From: Streptomyces sp. NRRL S-350
GTDB taxonomy: Bacteria > Actinomycetota > Actinomycetes > Streptomycetales > Streptomycetaceae
Direction of reading: 5' to 3'
DNA length: 64,000 bases
NCBI RefSeq assembly: GCF_000719705.1
Contig: NZ_JOHO01000001.1
Span: 62,001-126,000 of the forward strand
The translations under genes and the position numbers were made by a program. The notes under the pieces are model-generated. The model was not told the origin of the DNA, ran no database searches, and saw nothing but the letters and a program-made list of their open reading frames with translations. Below, piece after piece: positions 25,262 to 32,325 of the stretch; positions within the stretch are counted from its first letter, which is position 1, and each line of letters begins with the position of its first letter.

Positions 25262-25870
25262 TCAGCTCGGGGTCGCCGCTGCCGGGACGAAGAGCTGCTG
25301 CCAGCTGGTCGGGGCGGTCGTCAGGGCGGCTTCGGCGATGCGACGTGCCGAGGCGGTCTTGAGCGTGGCGAGGCACCGGTCGATCTTGCCTTGGACGGCG
25401 GCGTGGCCCTGCGCGCGGTACTCGAGGGCCGCGATGATGCAGTCGAGCTTGTCGGCGTCGTGGGCGCAGCGCGCCTCCGTGCTGTCGTTGGCCTCGAACT
25501 CGTCGACGGCGCCAGCCAGGACGTCCCGCACCGCTGGGTGGGCGCCCGCGGTCTGGTCGGCGGTGACGTCGCGCGGGTCTGCCTTGAAGCTGACGTACCG
25601 CTTGGCGAGGGGGGTGAGGTCGCCGGTGCGGGCCTCGTGGAGGTCGTGGAGTACGCACAGCAGCGCGGTGCGGCCGGGGTCGGCACCTTCCACGGCCGCG
25701 AGTGCGGCGCCGATGACGGCAGCGCGGTGGCTGTGCTCGGCCACGGTCTCCCCGCCGGGGATGCCGTCGTAGCCCCAGCCGGTGCGCGGGATGCGGCGCA
25801 GGACACCGGCCTCGTAGAACAGGGCGGCCGTGCCGGCGGCCTCCGGGTCGTCGTGCGTACGGTCGCTCAC
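25262..25870 (-). CDS. HD-domain phosphohydrolase (YfbR/HDDC2-like)
   Basis: Metal-dependent phosphohydrolase of 202 aa, probably acting on 5'-nucleotides as YfbR-like enzymes do. The HD signature is spread as expected: first His in AEHSHRAAV (about residues 45-53), the HD pair in LHDLHEART (about 75-83), and the last Asp in HDADKLDC (about 139-146). GTG 25870 has GGAGGA five bases upstream and begins 12 bases after the regulator gene ends, so the two form an operon. The substrate is inferred from the family only. Confidence 0.85.
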   Translation of the reverse strand: MSDRTHDDPEAAGTAALFYEAGVLRRIPRTGWGYDGIPGGETVAEHSHRAAVIGAALAAVEGADPGRTALLCVLHDLHEARTGDLTPLAKRYVSFKADPRDVTADQTAGAHPAVRDVLAGAVDEFEANDSTEARCAHDADKLDCIIAALEYRAQGHAAVQGKIDRCLATLKTASARRIAEAALTTAPTSWQQLFVPAAATPS

Positions 25871-25881
25871 CGGGTCCTCCG

Positions 25882-26979
25882 TCAGTTCGTCTGCTGTAGA
25901 CGGTATTGCACCGACTCCAGGTCGTGGCGGGATCTCGGCGAGATCACCCGGGCGTCGAGCAGCTCGATGGCCCGGCCGCCGAACTGGCGAGCGGTCTGGG
26001 GGTCGGCCAGCGGCAGCCACGGGTGCACGTCGAGCAGGGTGGTGACCGAGTGGACGTACAGGTCGACCGTGCCGGGCGCGTCGTGGAGAGAGCCGACAAG
26101 GGACTGGAACAGCTGCAGGGGGTTCCACGCCGCCGGTGACGGGGCGTGGATGAAACCGTCGTCGGGCGCGTCGGCGGGCATGGCCCCGAGCCAGTACGCC
26201 CAGTAGGACAAGTTCGCGAGCTCTCCGTGCTGGTCGTCGACGAGCGCGGTGGCGATGAAGTCGCGCAGCTGCTCGGGGTCGCCCTGGCGGGCGGCGACGG
26301 TGGCGGCAGTGCGGGCCTCGATCCAGCGCGAGGTGTATCCGCGCAGCGCTAGGGCCGGGCGCATCGCGCGCAGCGCCTGCTCGGCCCAGTCGCCGGCGTC
26401 CGGAGCGGTGTCGTAGCTGGCGAGGTAGAGCGCCTGGCGGCGCAGCAGCAGCGCACGGTCGCCCGCTGCCTCGGCGCTCTCCGTGGTGCGGCGCAGGTGG
26501 GAGAAGAAGGCCGTGCGGTCGGCGGCGGCGAGGACCGGACCGGCGGCCACGGCACCGCGGCGGGGCCCGGTGGGCCGGCCGGCGAGGGCGGGGGGCGTGA
26601 TGCCGCGCACCGCCCAGGCGATCATGTGCGCGGCCTCCCGCGACTGAACCCAGCCGGCGAGCGGGTGGTCGGCCGGGTCGAGTGGCGGCTGGAGGACCGC
26701 GGTGAGAATGCGGTCGGCGTCCATCGCGGCCCCCAGCAGTGCGAGCAGGCCGGTCTCCGCACCGAGCAGGGCCAGGCGGCGGCGCAGCTGGAGCAGATCC
26801 GCCGAGCGGGTGTTGGCCAGTGGCCGACGGCCGGACTCCCAGCCCTGGACCGTGCCCAGGTCAACCGTGAGATCTTCGGCGAAGTGTGCCTGGGTACGCG
26901 GGATGCTCTCGCGCAGCAGCCGCAGCAGGTAGCCGGAGACGACGCCGATCTCTGGGCGGCCGCGGTCCCGTAGCGCCAT
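25882..26979 (-). CDS. XRE-family regulator with helical C-terminal domain (365 aa)
   Basis: Residues 12-65 form an N-terminal helix-turn-helix (TQAHFAEDLTVDLGTVQGWESGRR). The remaining 300 residues are helical repeats resembling the TPR-like sensory domains common in actinomycete XRE proteins. The ATG has GAGGGGG ten bases upstream. It is co-transcribed with the HD gene downstream and divergent from the eight-gene unit at 27558 across a 578-base gap, so it is a candidate regulator of that unit and of itself. No ligand can be predicted. Confidence 0.88.
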   Translation of the reverse strand: MALRDRGRPEIGVVSGYLLRLLRESIPRTQAHFAEDLTVDLGTVQGWESGRRPLANTRSADLLQLRRRLALLGAETGLLALLGAAMDADRILTAVLQPPLDPADHPLAGWVQSREAAHMIAWAVRGITPPALAGRPTGPRRGAVAAGPVLAAADRTAFFSHLRRTTESAEAAGDRALLLRRQALYLASYDTAPDAGDWAEQALRAMRPALALRGYTSRWIEARTAATVAARQGDPEQLRDFIATALVDDQHGELANLSYWAYWLGAMPADAPDDGFIHAPSPAAWNPLQLFQSLVGSLHDAPGTVDLYVHSVTTLLDVHPWLPLADPQTARQFGGRAIELLDARVISPRSRHDLESVQYRLQQTN

Positions 26980-27557
26980 GCCCCACCCCCTCTGGCGATC
27001 ATGAACAGGCTGAACGCGGTTGCTCCGCGCAGGTGCGCCGCCAGGCGGTGCGGGCGCGGTTCACTGGGAAACCCCCGCTGGGCTCCGGCCCCGGGGGGCG
27101 GAGCCCCGCCCCGGGCGTGGAAACACGTACTGCCGGTGAGTCCCCGTCAGATCAGCTCGCTCCTAGCCTAGTTACGCGAGGCGCGACGGCCGGGTGAATC
27201 CCGGACAACCGCGAACTCCCACGCCTGAGTCCACGCCGTCGGCCCGTCTGCCGGCGAACCCTTCCCGCGCATCCGCTGCACCTTCCCCATCGAAGGGAAT
27301 GGCATGTCCTCATCACTCGATGTCCGTCGCCGTTGGACAGTCCGCTGGCCGCCTCCCATGCCTGGAGCGACGGGTTCCCCGGTCCTGGCGCCATCGACGC
27401 CCCCTCACCAGCACGTCACGGTAGGTCAGTTATTCGCCACGAATAGCGACCCCCACAGTACTGGTCGTCGAGCTGGGCGGTGGCTGATCCTGGAGTGCCG
27501 CCGGGCAGCAGACCGTTCCGGGGCTTCTGGTACGTCGAGTTGATAGAGGTCAGGCGG
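26980..27557. other. Divergent promoter region before the HprK-like operon
   Basis: 578 bases without a supported gene. Contents: a hairpin GGCTCCG-N11-CGGAGCC (27081-27105) in a GC-rich block, and the small palindrome at 27431. It must hold the promoters for the regulator gene on the left and the eight-gene unit on the right. Confidence 0.5.
27431..27445. promoter_or_regulatory. Operator-like palindrome TATTCGCCACGAATA
   Basis: Six-base arms around CCA, notably AT-rich for this genome, 113 bases upstream of the first gene of the HprK-like operon. It may be a binding site for the divergent XRE regulator. Confidence 0.4.
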
Positions 27558-28682
27558 ATGGTTGACACCGTTTCGCCCGTCGTCGGTGCGGCGGACGGCT
27601 GCGGGGTGCGGGGGGACCTGTTGCTGGCGGGACTACGTCTGCGGATCGCCGCGTCGAGTCCGCCGTTGCTGGATTCCGTGGTCGGCGTGCTCGCTCCGGC
27701 GTGCGAGGTGGAACTGTCGGCGGCGGGCGAACCCGACTGGACGCTGACGGTCGACCAGGAGGTGCTGCCCGTCGAGGCGGAAGCACCGTTCGAGGGCCGG
27801 TTGGTGCTTACCCTCCCGTACGGTGGACGGCAGTTGGCCGTGCTGGATGCCGCCGAGGGAGTGTTCCGGCTGGCTGCGCGCTACCGGCCCGGTGCCGCTC
27901 TCGTGGTTCTGGAGGTCGACGCCGCACACCGCTCGACCCGGCTGGTCGTGTCGCCGGGCGATGGGGTGGGGGTGCGGTGGGCGGACTGGCTGGCGCGGGT
28001 CTTCTTCGCCTCCCGCCTGCTGGCCTCGGGGTGGCGGATGCTGCACGCCTCGGCGGTGGCCCTCGACGGTGCCGCGTTGGTGTTCCTGGCTGGGCAGCAT
28101 GGTGGCAAGTCGACCCTGGCTCACCGCGCCGTGCGCGAGAGGGGTGCGTTATTCATGGCCGACGATCTCGTGCTGGTGGGTCCGGGGGGGATGGTGGTGG
28201 GTTGGCCGACCAGGGTCGCGGTGCCCGCCGAGCTGCTCGCCGGGCAGCCGCCGGCCGTGGGCCGGGTGGAGCGCACGGTGGTGGCGGGGGTGCCGCGGCA
28301 GCGGGCGCTGTTCAGCCCGCCTCAGCACCGCCAGGCCCTGGGGGTCCCCTACTCCGCTCCTGTTCCGCTCGGCGCGGTGGTCGTCGCGCGTCCTGATGCG
28401 GCCGGTGCGCGCGGCGTCGGGGCCGGCCCCTTGGCGGCGGGCGAGGTTGAGGAGGCTGTGGCGGAGGCCGCGCGGGTGCCGCAGCAGTTGCTGTATGTCA
28501 GTGACGCGCTGGGTCTGATGGGCGGCCCCGGGTTGGCGGAGCAGGCTGCCGGGGCCAGGGGCCTGGCCGGGCTTCTCGCCGGGGTTCCTGCCGCGGTGCT
28601 GAGCGTGCCGGTGGAACACCTGGCGACGGCTGATGTGTGGCCTGTACTGGCCCCGGTGGTGCCGTTGGTCGGGCACCGGTGA
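27558..28682 (+). CDS. HprK-type P-loop protein 1 (374 aa)
   Basis: The C-terminal half has the layout of HPr kinase/phosphorylase relatives: the strand MLHASAVAL just before the core, Walker A GQHGGKST (residues 179-186) and an acidic Walker B-like FMADDLVLV (199-207). The N-terminal 150 residues are beta-rich and not recognised. True HPr kinase also needs an HPr-binding region and a conserved His that I cannot identify, so the phosphate acceptor may be a small molecule or another protein. ATG 27558 has GAGG eight bases upstream. First gene of the eight-gene unit; its stop overlaps the next start (GTGA). Confidence 0.75.
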   Translation: MVDTVSPVVGAADGCGVRGDLLLAGLRLRIAASSPPLLDSVVGVLAPACEVELSAAGEPDWTLTVDQEVLPVEAEAPFEGRLVLTLPYGGRQLAVLDAAEGVFRLAARYRPGAALVVLEVDAAHRSTRLVVSPGDGVGVRWADWLARVFFASRLLASGWRMLHASAVALDGAALVFLAGQHGGKSTLAHRAVRERGALFMADDLVLVGPGGMVVGWPTRVAVPAELLAGQPPAVGRVERTVVAGVPRQRALFSPPQHRQALGVPYSAPVPLGAVVVARPDAAGARGVGAGPLAAGEVEEAVAEAARVPQQLLYVSDALGLMGGPGLAEQAAGARGLAGLLAGVPAAVLSVPVEHLATADVWPVLAPVVPLVGHR

Positions 28683-29566
28683 GCGCCGGGTACCGCTCCT
28701 ACCGGGTGTCGAGCGCCGGGCGGACGCTCGCGGTGCGGGCAGCCGGCGTGTCGGCGGAGTGGTGGGAACGGATCGTCCCGCACCTGCCCGGCGTCGCGGC
28801 AGGAGGCGTCTGCGAGGGCGATGGCGCGGGCACCAGGGCGGTGGTGCTGCCGCCCGGGGTCAGCGGCGGCGATGCGCGGCGGCGGATCAACGCCCACCTG
28901 CACCTGCTGCATCTTGCCCACGGGGCGCTGTGCGTGCACGCCGTCGCCCTCCGGCACCCGGGCGGCGCGGCGGTACTGCTGCTGGGCGGGCACGGCGCCG
29001 GGAAGTCGCTGGTGGGACTCGCTCTGGCGGGGCGCGGCTGGCAGGTGCTGGCCGGCGACGTGGCGGTCGTGGACTGCCCGCGCGGGCAGGATCGCCCGGC
29101 CGTTGTCGGCGGCACCTCCGCCTTCATCGCTCGCCGCGCACCGGCCCGACGCTGGTTTCCTGACCTCCAGCTGCCCGCTGGCGGGCCGGAGCGGCTGGAC
29201 CTGGGCGCGCACCTCGGCCCGCTGGAGCGGCAGCCGTCGCCCTGGGCGCCGGCCACGGTGGTGGCAGCCGTCCTGGTCGACGTGGACGGCGACCCGCACG
29301 CCGGCGACGGCGTGCTGGAGGAGCTCGACTCCCACACCGCGGCGAACGTGTGGTGGCGGGCCAGCGGCCACCTCGTGGACCGGCTCCTGGACGACGGCGA
29401 GCAGGTGCTTCGCCGACTTGAGGGCGCAGGCGGTGCCCGGCGCCGACTCGACCGGGTGCGACGGCTCGCCGCGCACCTCCCGCTGCATGCCGCCTGGGGA
29501 GCGCCGGAGCCGATCGCCGCCCATGTCGAAGCCCTCGTCCTGACTGCCAGCCCTGGAGGTCGATGA
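28679..29566 (+). CDS. HprK-type P-loop protein 2 (295 aa)
   Basis: Starts at GTG 28679, overlapping the stop of the previous gene. The core repeats the HprK pattern in shorter form: CVHAVAL strand (residues 85-91), Walker A GGHGAGKS (103-110) and LAGDVAVVD as the second strand (about 121-129). The first 80 residues are a compact alpha/beta region and the last 130 are mostly helical with an Arg-rich segment. It is divergent from the first copy outside these motifs, so it is a paralogue rather than a recent duplicate. Coupled to the MDR-like gene downstream. Confidence 0.75.
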   Translation: MSAGYRSYRVSSAGRTLAVRAAGVSAEWWERIVPHLPGVAAGGVCEGDGAGTRAVVLPPGVSGGDARRRINAHLHLLHLAHGALCVHAVALRHPGGAAVLLLGGHGAGKSLVGLALAGRGWQVLAGDVAVVDCPRGQDRPAVVGGTSAFIARRAPARRWFPDLQLPAGGPERLDLGAHLGPLERQPSPWAPATVVAAVLVDVDGDPHAGDGVLEELDSHTAANVWWRASGHLVDRLLDDGEQVLRRLEGAGGARRRLDRVRRLAAHLPLHAAWGAPEPIAAHVEALVLTASPGGR

Positions 29567-30453
29567 TGTCGCAGCGAACCACCGCTCGGCCCCCGCATGC
29601 GGGGGCCCGGATCCGGCTCCGCGCGGGCGCAGCGCACCTGCTGCCCGCCGCCGGCGTGCCGGAGGGCATGGTGGCCGGCGCGTTCAGCGTGCTCAGTCCC
29701 GGCACCGAGCGGCGCCACCTGACCGGACCAGGCCGGGACGCCGGGTACATGACTCTGGGTCAGACCGGCGAAGCCTGGGTACTGGCCCCGGTGCCGCACG
29801 GCGCGGCTTTCGACCCGGCCCACCAGGGCGCGGTACGCACTTCGCCGGGGACCTCGGTGGAGGTGGCCGCCCTGGCCCGCTTCCAGCAGATGGCCCACCT
29901 CGGCCTTGACCGGGTACCCGCCGCCGAGCTGGACGGGGCGCTCGTGGTCGGGTCCGGACCGGTCGCGCTCGGCTGTGTGCTGGAGCTGCACCGTCGCGGC
30001 GCCACGAACGTGCGGGTGGTGACGTCGCGCCGGCACGCGCCGATCGGCCGTGCCCCCGGCGTCACCTGCGTCGCGCCCGGCGGCCCAGCGACGGGCCGGC
30101 TGGTCATCGACGCCGCCGGCGACCCGCTGCGCGCGGCCGCGCTCACCGTGCCCGGCGGCGTCCTGGGGCTGCTGGGCACGCCTGAGGCGACCGCCACGCT
30201 GCCGGCCGTCGAGGTGCACCGGGCCGGGTGGACGGTGGTGGGGATGCACGAGCTCGCGGCCCTGAGCACCGATGCCTACCAGGGCGCCTACAGCACCTCG
30301 GCCGCGTTCCTCACCGACCGCCTGGCCCCCGAGTTGCTCGCGTCGTGGTGCCGAAGGGTTCCGGGCGTGCGCGCCCCCGAGCTGTACGCGCTGCTCGGCG
30401 GCGCGGGCCGCCCGGCGGAGCCGGTCGTCGTCTTCGACTGGCGGACCGCGTGA
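29563..30453 (+). CDS. Truncated MDR-type NAD(P)-binding reductase (296 aa)
   Basis: The GroES-like strand with SVLSPGTERR (about residues 43-52) and the Rossmann segment VVGSGPVALG (about 128-137) mark the medium-chain dehydrogenase family. The closest pattern I know is the MDR half of bi-domain oxidoreductases. At 296 aa it is shorter than the usual 340-370, and the Cys/His zinc ligands of alcohol dehydrogenases are absent, so it should be a zinc-free reductase or dehydrogenase. ATG 29563 overlaps the upstream stop; the second ATG (29566) is better spaced from GGAGGT. Confidence 0.75.
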   Translation: MMSQRTTARPPHAGARIRLRAGAAHLLPAAGVPEGMVAGAFSVLSPGTERRHLTGPGRDAGYMTLGQTGEAWVLAPVPHGAAFDPAHQGAVRTSPGTSVEVAALARFQQMAHLGLDRVPAAELDGALVVGSGPVALGCVLELHRRGATNVRVVTSRRHAPIGRAPGVTCVAPGGPATGRLVIDAAGDPLRAAALTVPGGVLGLLGTPEATATLPAVEVHRAGWTVVGMHELAALSTDAYQGAYSTSAAFLTDRLAPELLASWCRRVPGVRAPELYALLGGAGRPAEPVVVFDWRTA

Positions 30454-31241
30454 GCGGGCCGGCGGTCGGCCTGTACAGCATCTCGGTACGCGGCCTGGAC
30501 GTCCCCGAGCTGCTGGCCTGGGCAGCCGACGAGCAGATCCCGTTCGTGCACCTGCGCGGCGGGCCGCGCGGCGTCGACCTGGCCCGCCGCGACGCCGCGA
30601 CGCTGGCCCACTGGCGGCACTGCGCCCAGGGATCGGTGCCGGTCACCGGGGTGAGCGCGGATCTGGACCTGGCCGACCTGTTCGATCCGGACGAAGCTGC
30701 CCTGGCGGAGGCGGCGCGGGAGCTGGCCGGCCTCGCACGGGCGACCGACGCGCTGGGCGCCGGCTGGGTACGGCTGCTGGCGCGCACCCCGCCCGCCGAC
30801 GTAGGCACCTTCCGCGGCCGGTCGCTGCCGAGCGTCGCTGTGCCGCTGCTGGCCGAGCTCCACCACCCCGGGTGGCTCACCGAAACGGCGCTTGCCGCGC
30901 TGGAGGAACTGCTCGACCGCTCGCCACGGTTCGGGCTCCTGGCCGACACCGCACAGCTCGGTGCCGCCATCGACGAGGCCGGCCAGGGCGCGGCGGCCCG
31001 CCTGGAGCGGGTGCTGGCCCGCGCCCGGGTGCTGCACCTGTCGGACAGTGGCCAGGGCCTGGACGGCCCTGGCCCCCGGGCGGTCGCCGAGCTCGCCTCG
31101 GCCCGGATCGCCGCTGGGCAGGCGATCGAGGTCGCCGTGGAGTGGACCGGCCAACCCCGCACCCCTGCCGAGTGCCTGACGCGGTATCGGGCGGCGGCAG
31201 CGTGGTGGGACCGCGTCCAGCGACACTCCGACGAGCCGTAG
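30450..31241 (+). CDS. TIM-barrel protein, sugar phosphate isomerase/AP-endonuclease 2 fold
   Basis: Starts at GTG 30450, overlapping the MDR stop. The 263 residues alternate strands and helices in barrel order: LYSISVRGLD, FVHLRGGPRGVD, VTGVSADLDL, then GLLADTAQLG, RVLHLSDSG and IEVAVEWTG. The C-terminal Asp/His/Glu-bearing strands (ADTAQ, HLSDSG, VEW) are in the places of xylose-isomerase-type metal ligands. A cyclitol or sugar isomerase, epimerase or dehydratase role is likely from the fold and from the oxidoreductase neighbours. Not assigned to a named enzyme. Confidence 0.7.
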   Translation: MSGPAVGLYSISVRGLDVPELLAWAADEQIPFVHLRGGPRGVDLARRDAATLAHWRHCAQGSVPVTGVSADLDLADLFDPDEAALAEAARELAGLARATDALGAGWVRLLARTPPADVGTFRGRSLPSVAVPLLAELHHPGWLTETALAALEELLDRSPRFGLLADTAQLGAAIDEAGQGAAARLERVLARARVLHLSDSGQGLDGPGPRAVAELASARIAAGQAIEVAVEWTGQPRTPAECLTRYRAAAAWWDRVQRHSDEP

Positions 31242-31281
31242 AGTGTTCACCCATTCACTTCACGTAGTCAGGAAGGGCGTC

Positions 31282-32325
31282 ATGCCGAACACCGAGACCA
31301 CCGCCCTCACCACAGCCCTGGAACGCGACTACGGCCTGCCGGGCGCCGCGCTGGAACGCCTGCCGATCGGACAGGTGACCGTCAACTACCGCGCCCAGTG
31401 CCCGGACCGGACGGTGCTGTTCGTCAAGCACTACCCCGCCGGTGCCGACCTCGCCGCCGAGAGGTCGGCGATCGCCCAGAGCCGACTCGCGGGCGAGCAC
31501 AGCGTCCCCGTCGCCACCGTGCGCCCCTCCCGAGCCGGAGAGGCCATCATCGAGCACGACGGCCACGCGATCTCGGTCTGGGAGTGGGTCGAGGGGCGCA
31601 CCGTCGAGGACGGGCTCAACCCGGCCCAGCAGCGCGCCGCCGGCCGCGCGCTCGGGACGATCCACCACGCGTTCGCCAGCCACCCGGCCGCCGCCAACGC
31701 CTCCTCGAAGCTGAAGCGGTGGATGAACCCGGACATCCCGAAGCTGGAAGCGAGCGTCGACAAGCTACTGGGCGTGGTGAACGAGCGGGCGCAGCGCGAC
31801 ACCTTCGACGAGCAGGCGCTGCGCACGCTGACCGAGCGGCGCGCCGTGCTGCACCGCATCCCGGACCTGATCGCCGACCTGCCCCCGCTGACGACCCAGG
31901 TCCTGCACGGCGACTACTCCGCGGTGAACCTGCTCTTCGACGGCGACAGCCTCACCGCCGTGCTCGACTTCCTGCCGCCCGACCCCTTCCTGACCGCCTA
32001 CGAGCTGGGCCGGATCGCCTTCGACCCGCGTGCCGTGGCCCTCCATGAGGACTGGATCACCTCCGGCGTGAGGCTGGTCGGCGCCTACCTGGAGACCAAC
32101 CCCCACCTGCCGGCCGCCGACGTGCGCGCCTGCGCCCGCGTCGCGCTGCTGCAGCTGGTGACCAGCCTGTACGGGGTCAAGCAGCACTACGTCGAGCCCG
32201 GCCTGCTGCAGGACGACCTGGACGGCTTCTGGCTGCTGCGGCACGCGGCCGCGCAGCGCCTGCTCGAGCGCTTGAAGGAGGTGGAGGCCGCGTTGGGTGA
32301 AGCGGCCACGCAGCACGGTCGTTGA
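31282..32325 (+). CDS. APH/homoserine-kinase-II-like phosphotransferase (347 aa)
   Basis: A protein-kinase-like small-molecule kinase. ATP-binding Lys is in LFVKHYPAG (about residue 46), the catalytic loop is VLHGDYSAVNLLF (about 209-221) and the metal-binding Asp is in AVLDF (about 229-233). Family members phosphorylate aminoglycosides, choline, homoserine, methylthioribose or other hydroxyls. ATG 31282 has GGAAGGG six bases upstream, and the 40-base gap from the barrel gene is the first break in the coupled series. The acceptor here is probably the metabolite handled by the neighbouring oxidoreductases. Confidence 0.85.
   Translation: MPNTETTALTTALERDYGLPGAALERLPIGQVTVNYRAQCPDRTVLFVKHYPAGADLAAERSAIAQSRLAGEHSVPVATVRPSRAGEAIIEHDGHAISVWEWVEGRTVEDGLNPAQQRAAGRALGTIHHAFASHPAAANASSKLKRWMNPDIPKLEASVDKLLGVVNERAQRDTFDEQALRTLTERRAVLHRIPDLIADLPPLTTQVLHGDYSAVNLLFDGDSLTAVLDFLPPDPFLTAYELGRIAFDPRAVALHEDWITSGVRLVGAYLETNPHLPAADVRACARVALLQLVTSLYGVKQHYVEPGLLQDDLDGFWLLRHAAAQRLLERLKEVEAALGEAATQHGR

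Noticed and set aside
27081..27105. Hairpin GGCTCCG-N11-CGGAGCC as terminator
   Set aside because: It sits between divergent genes, where no transcript is expected to end; it is listed only as content of the gap.
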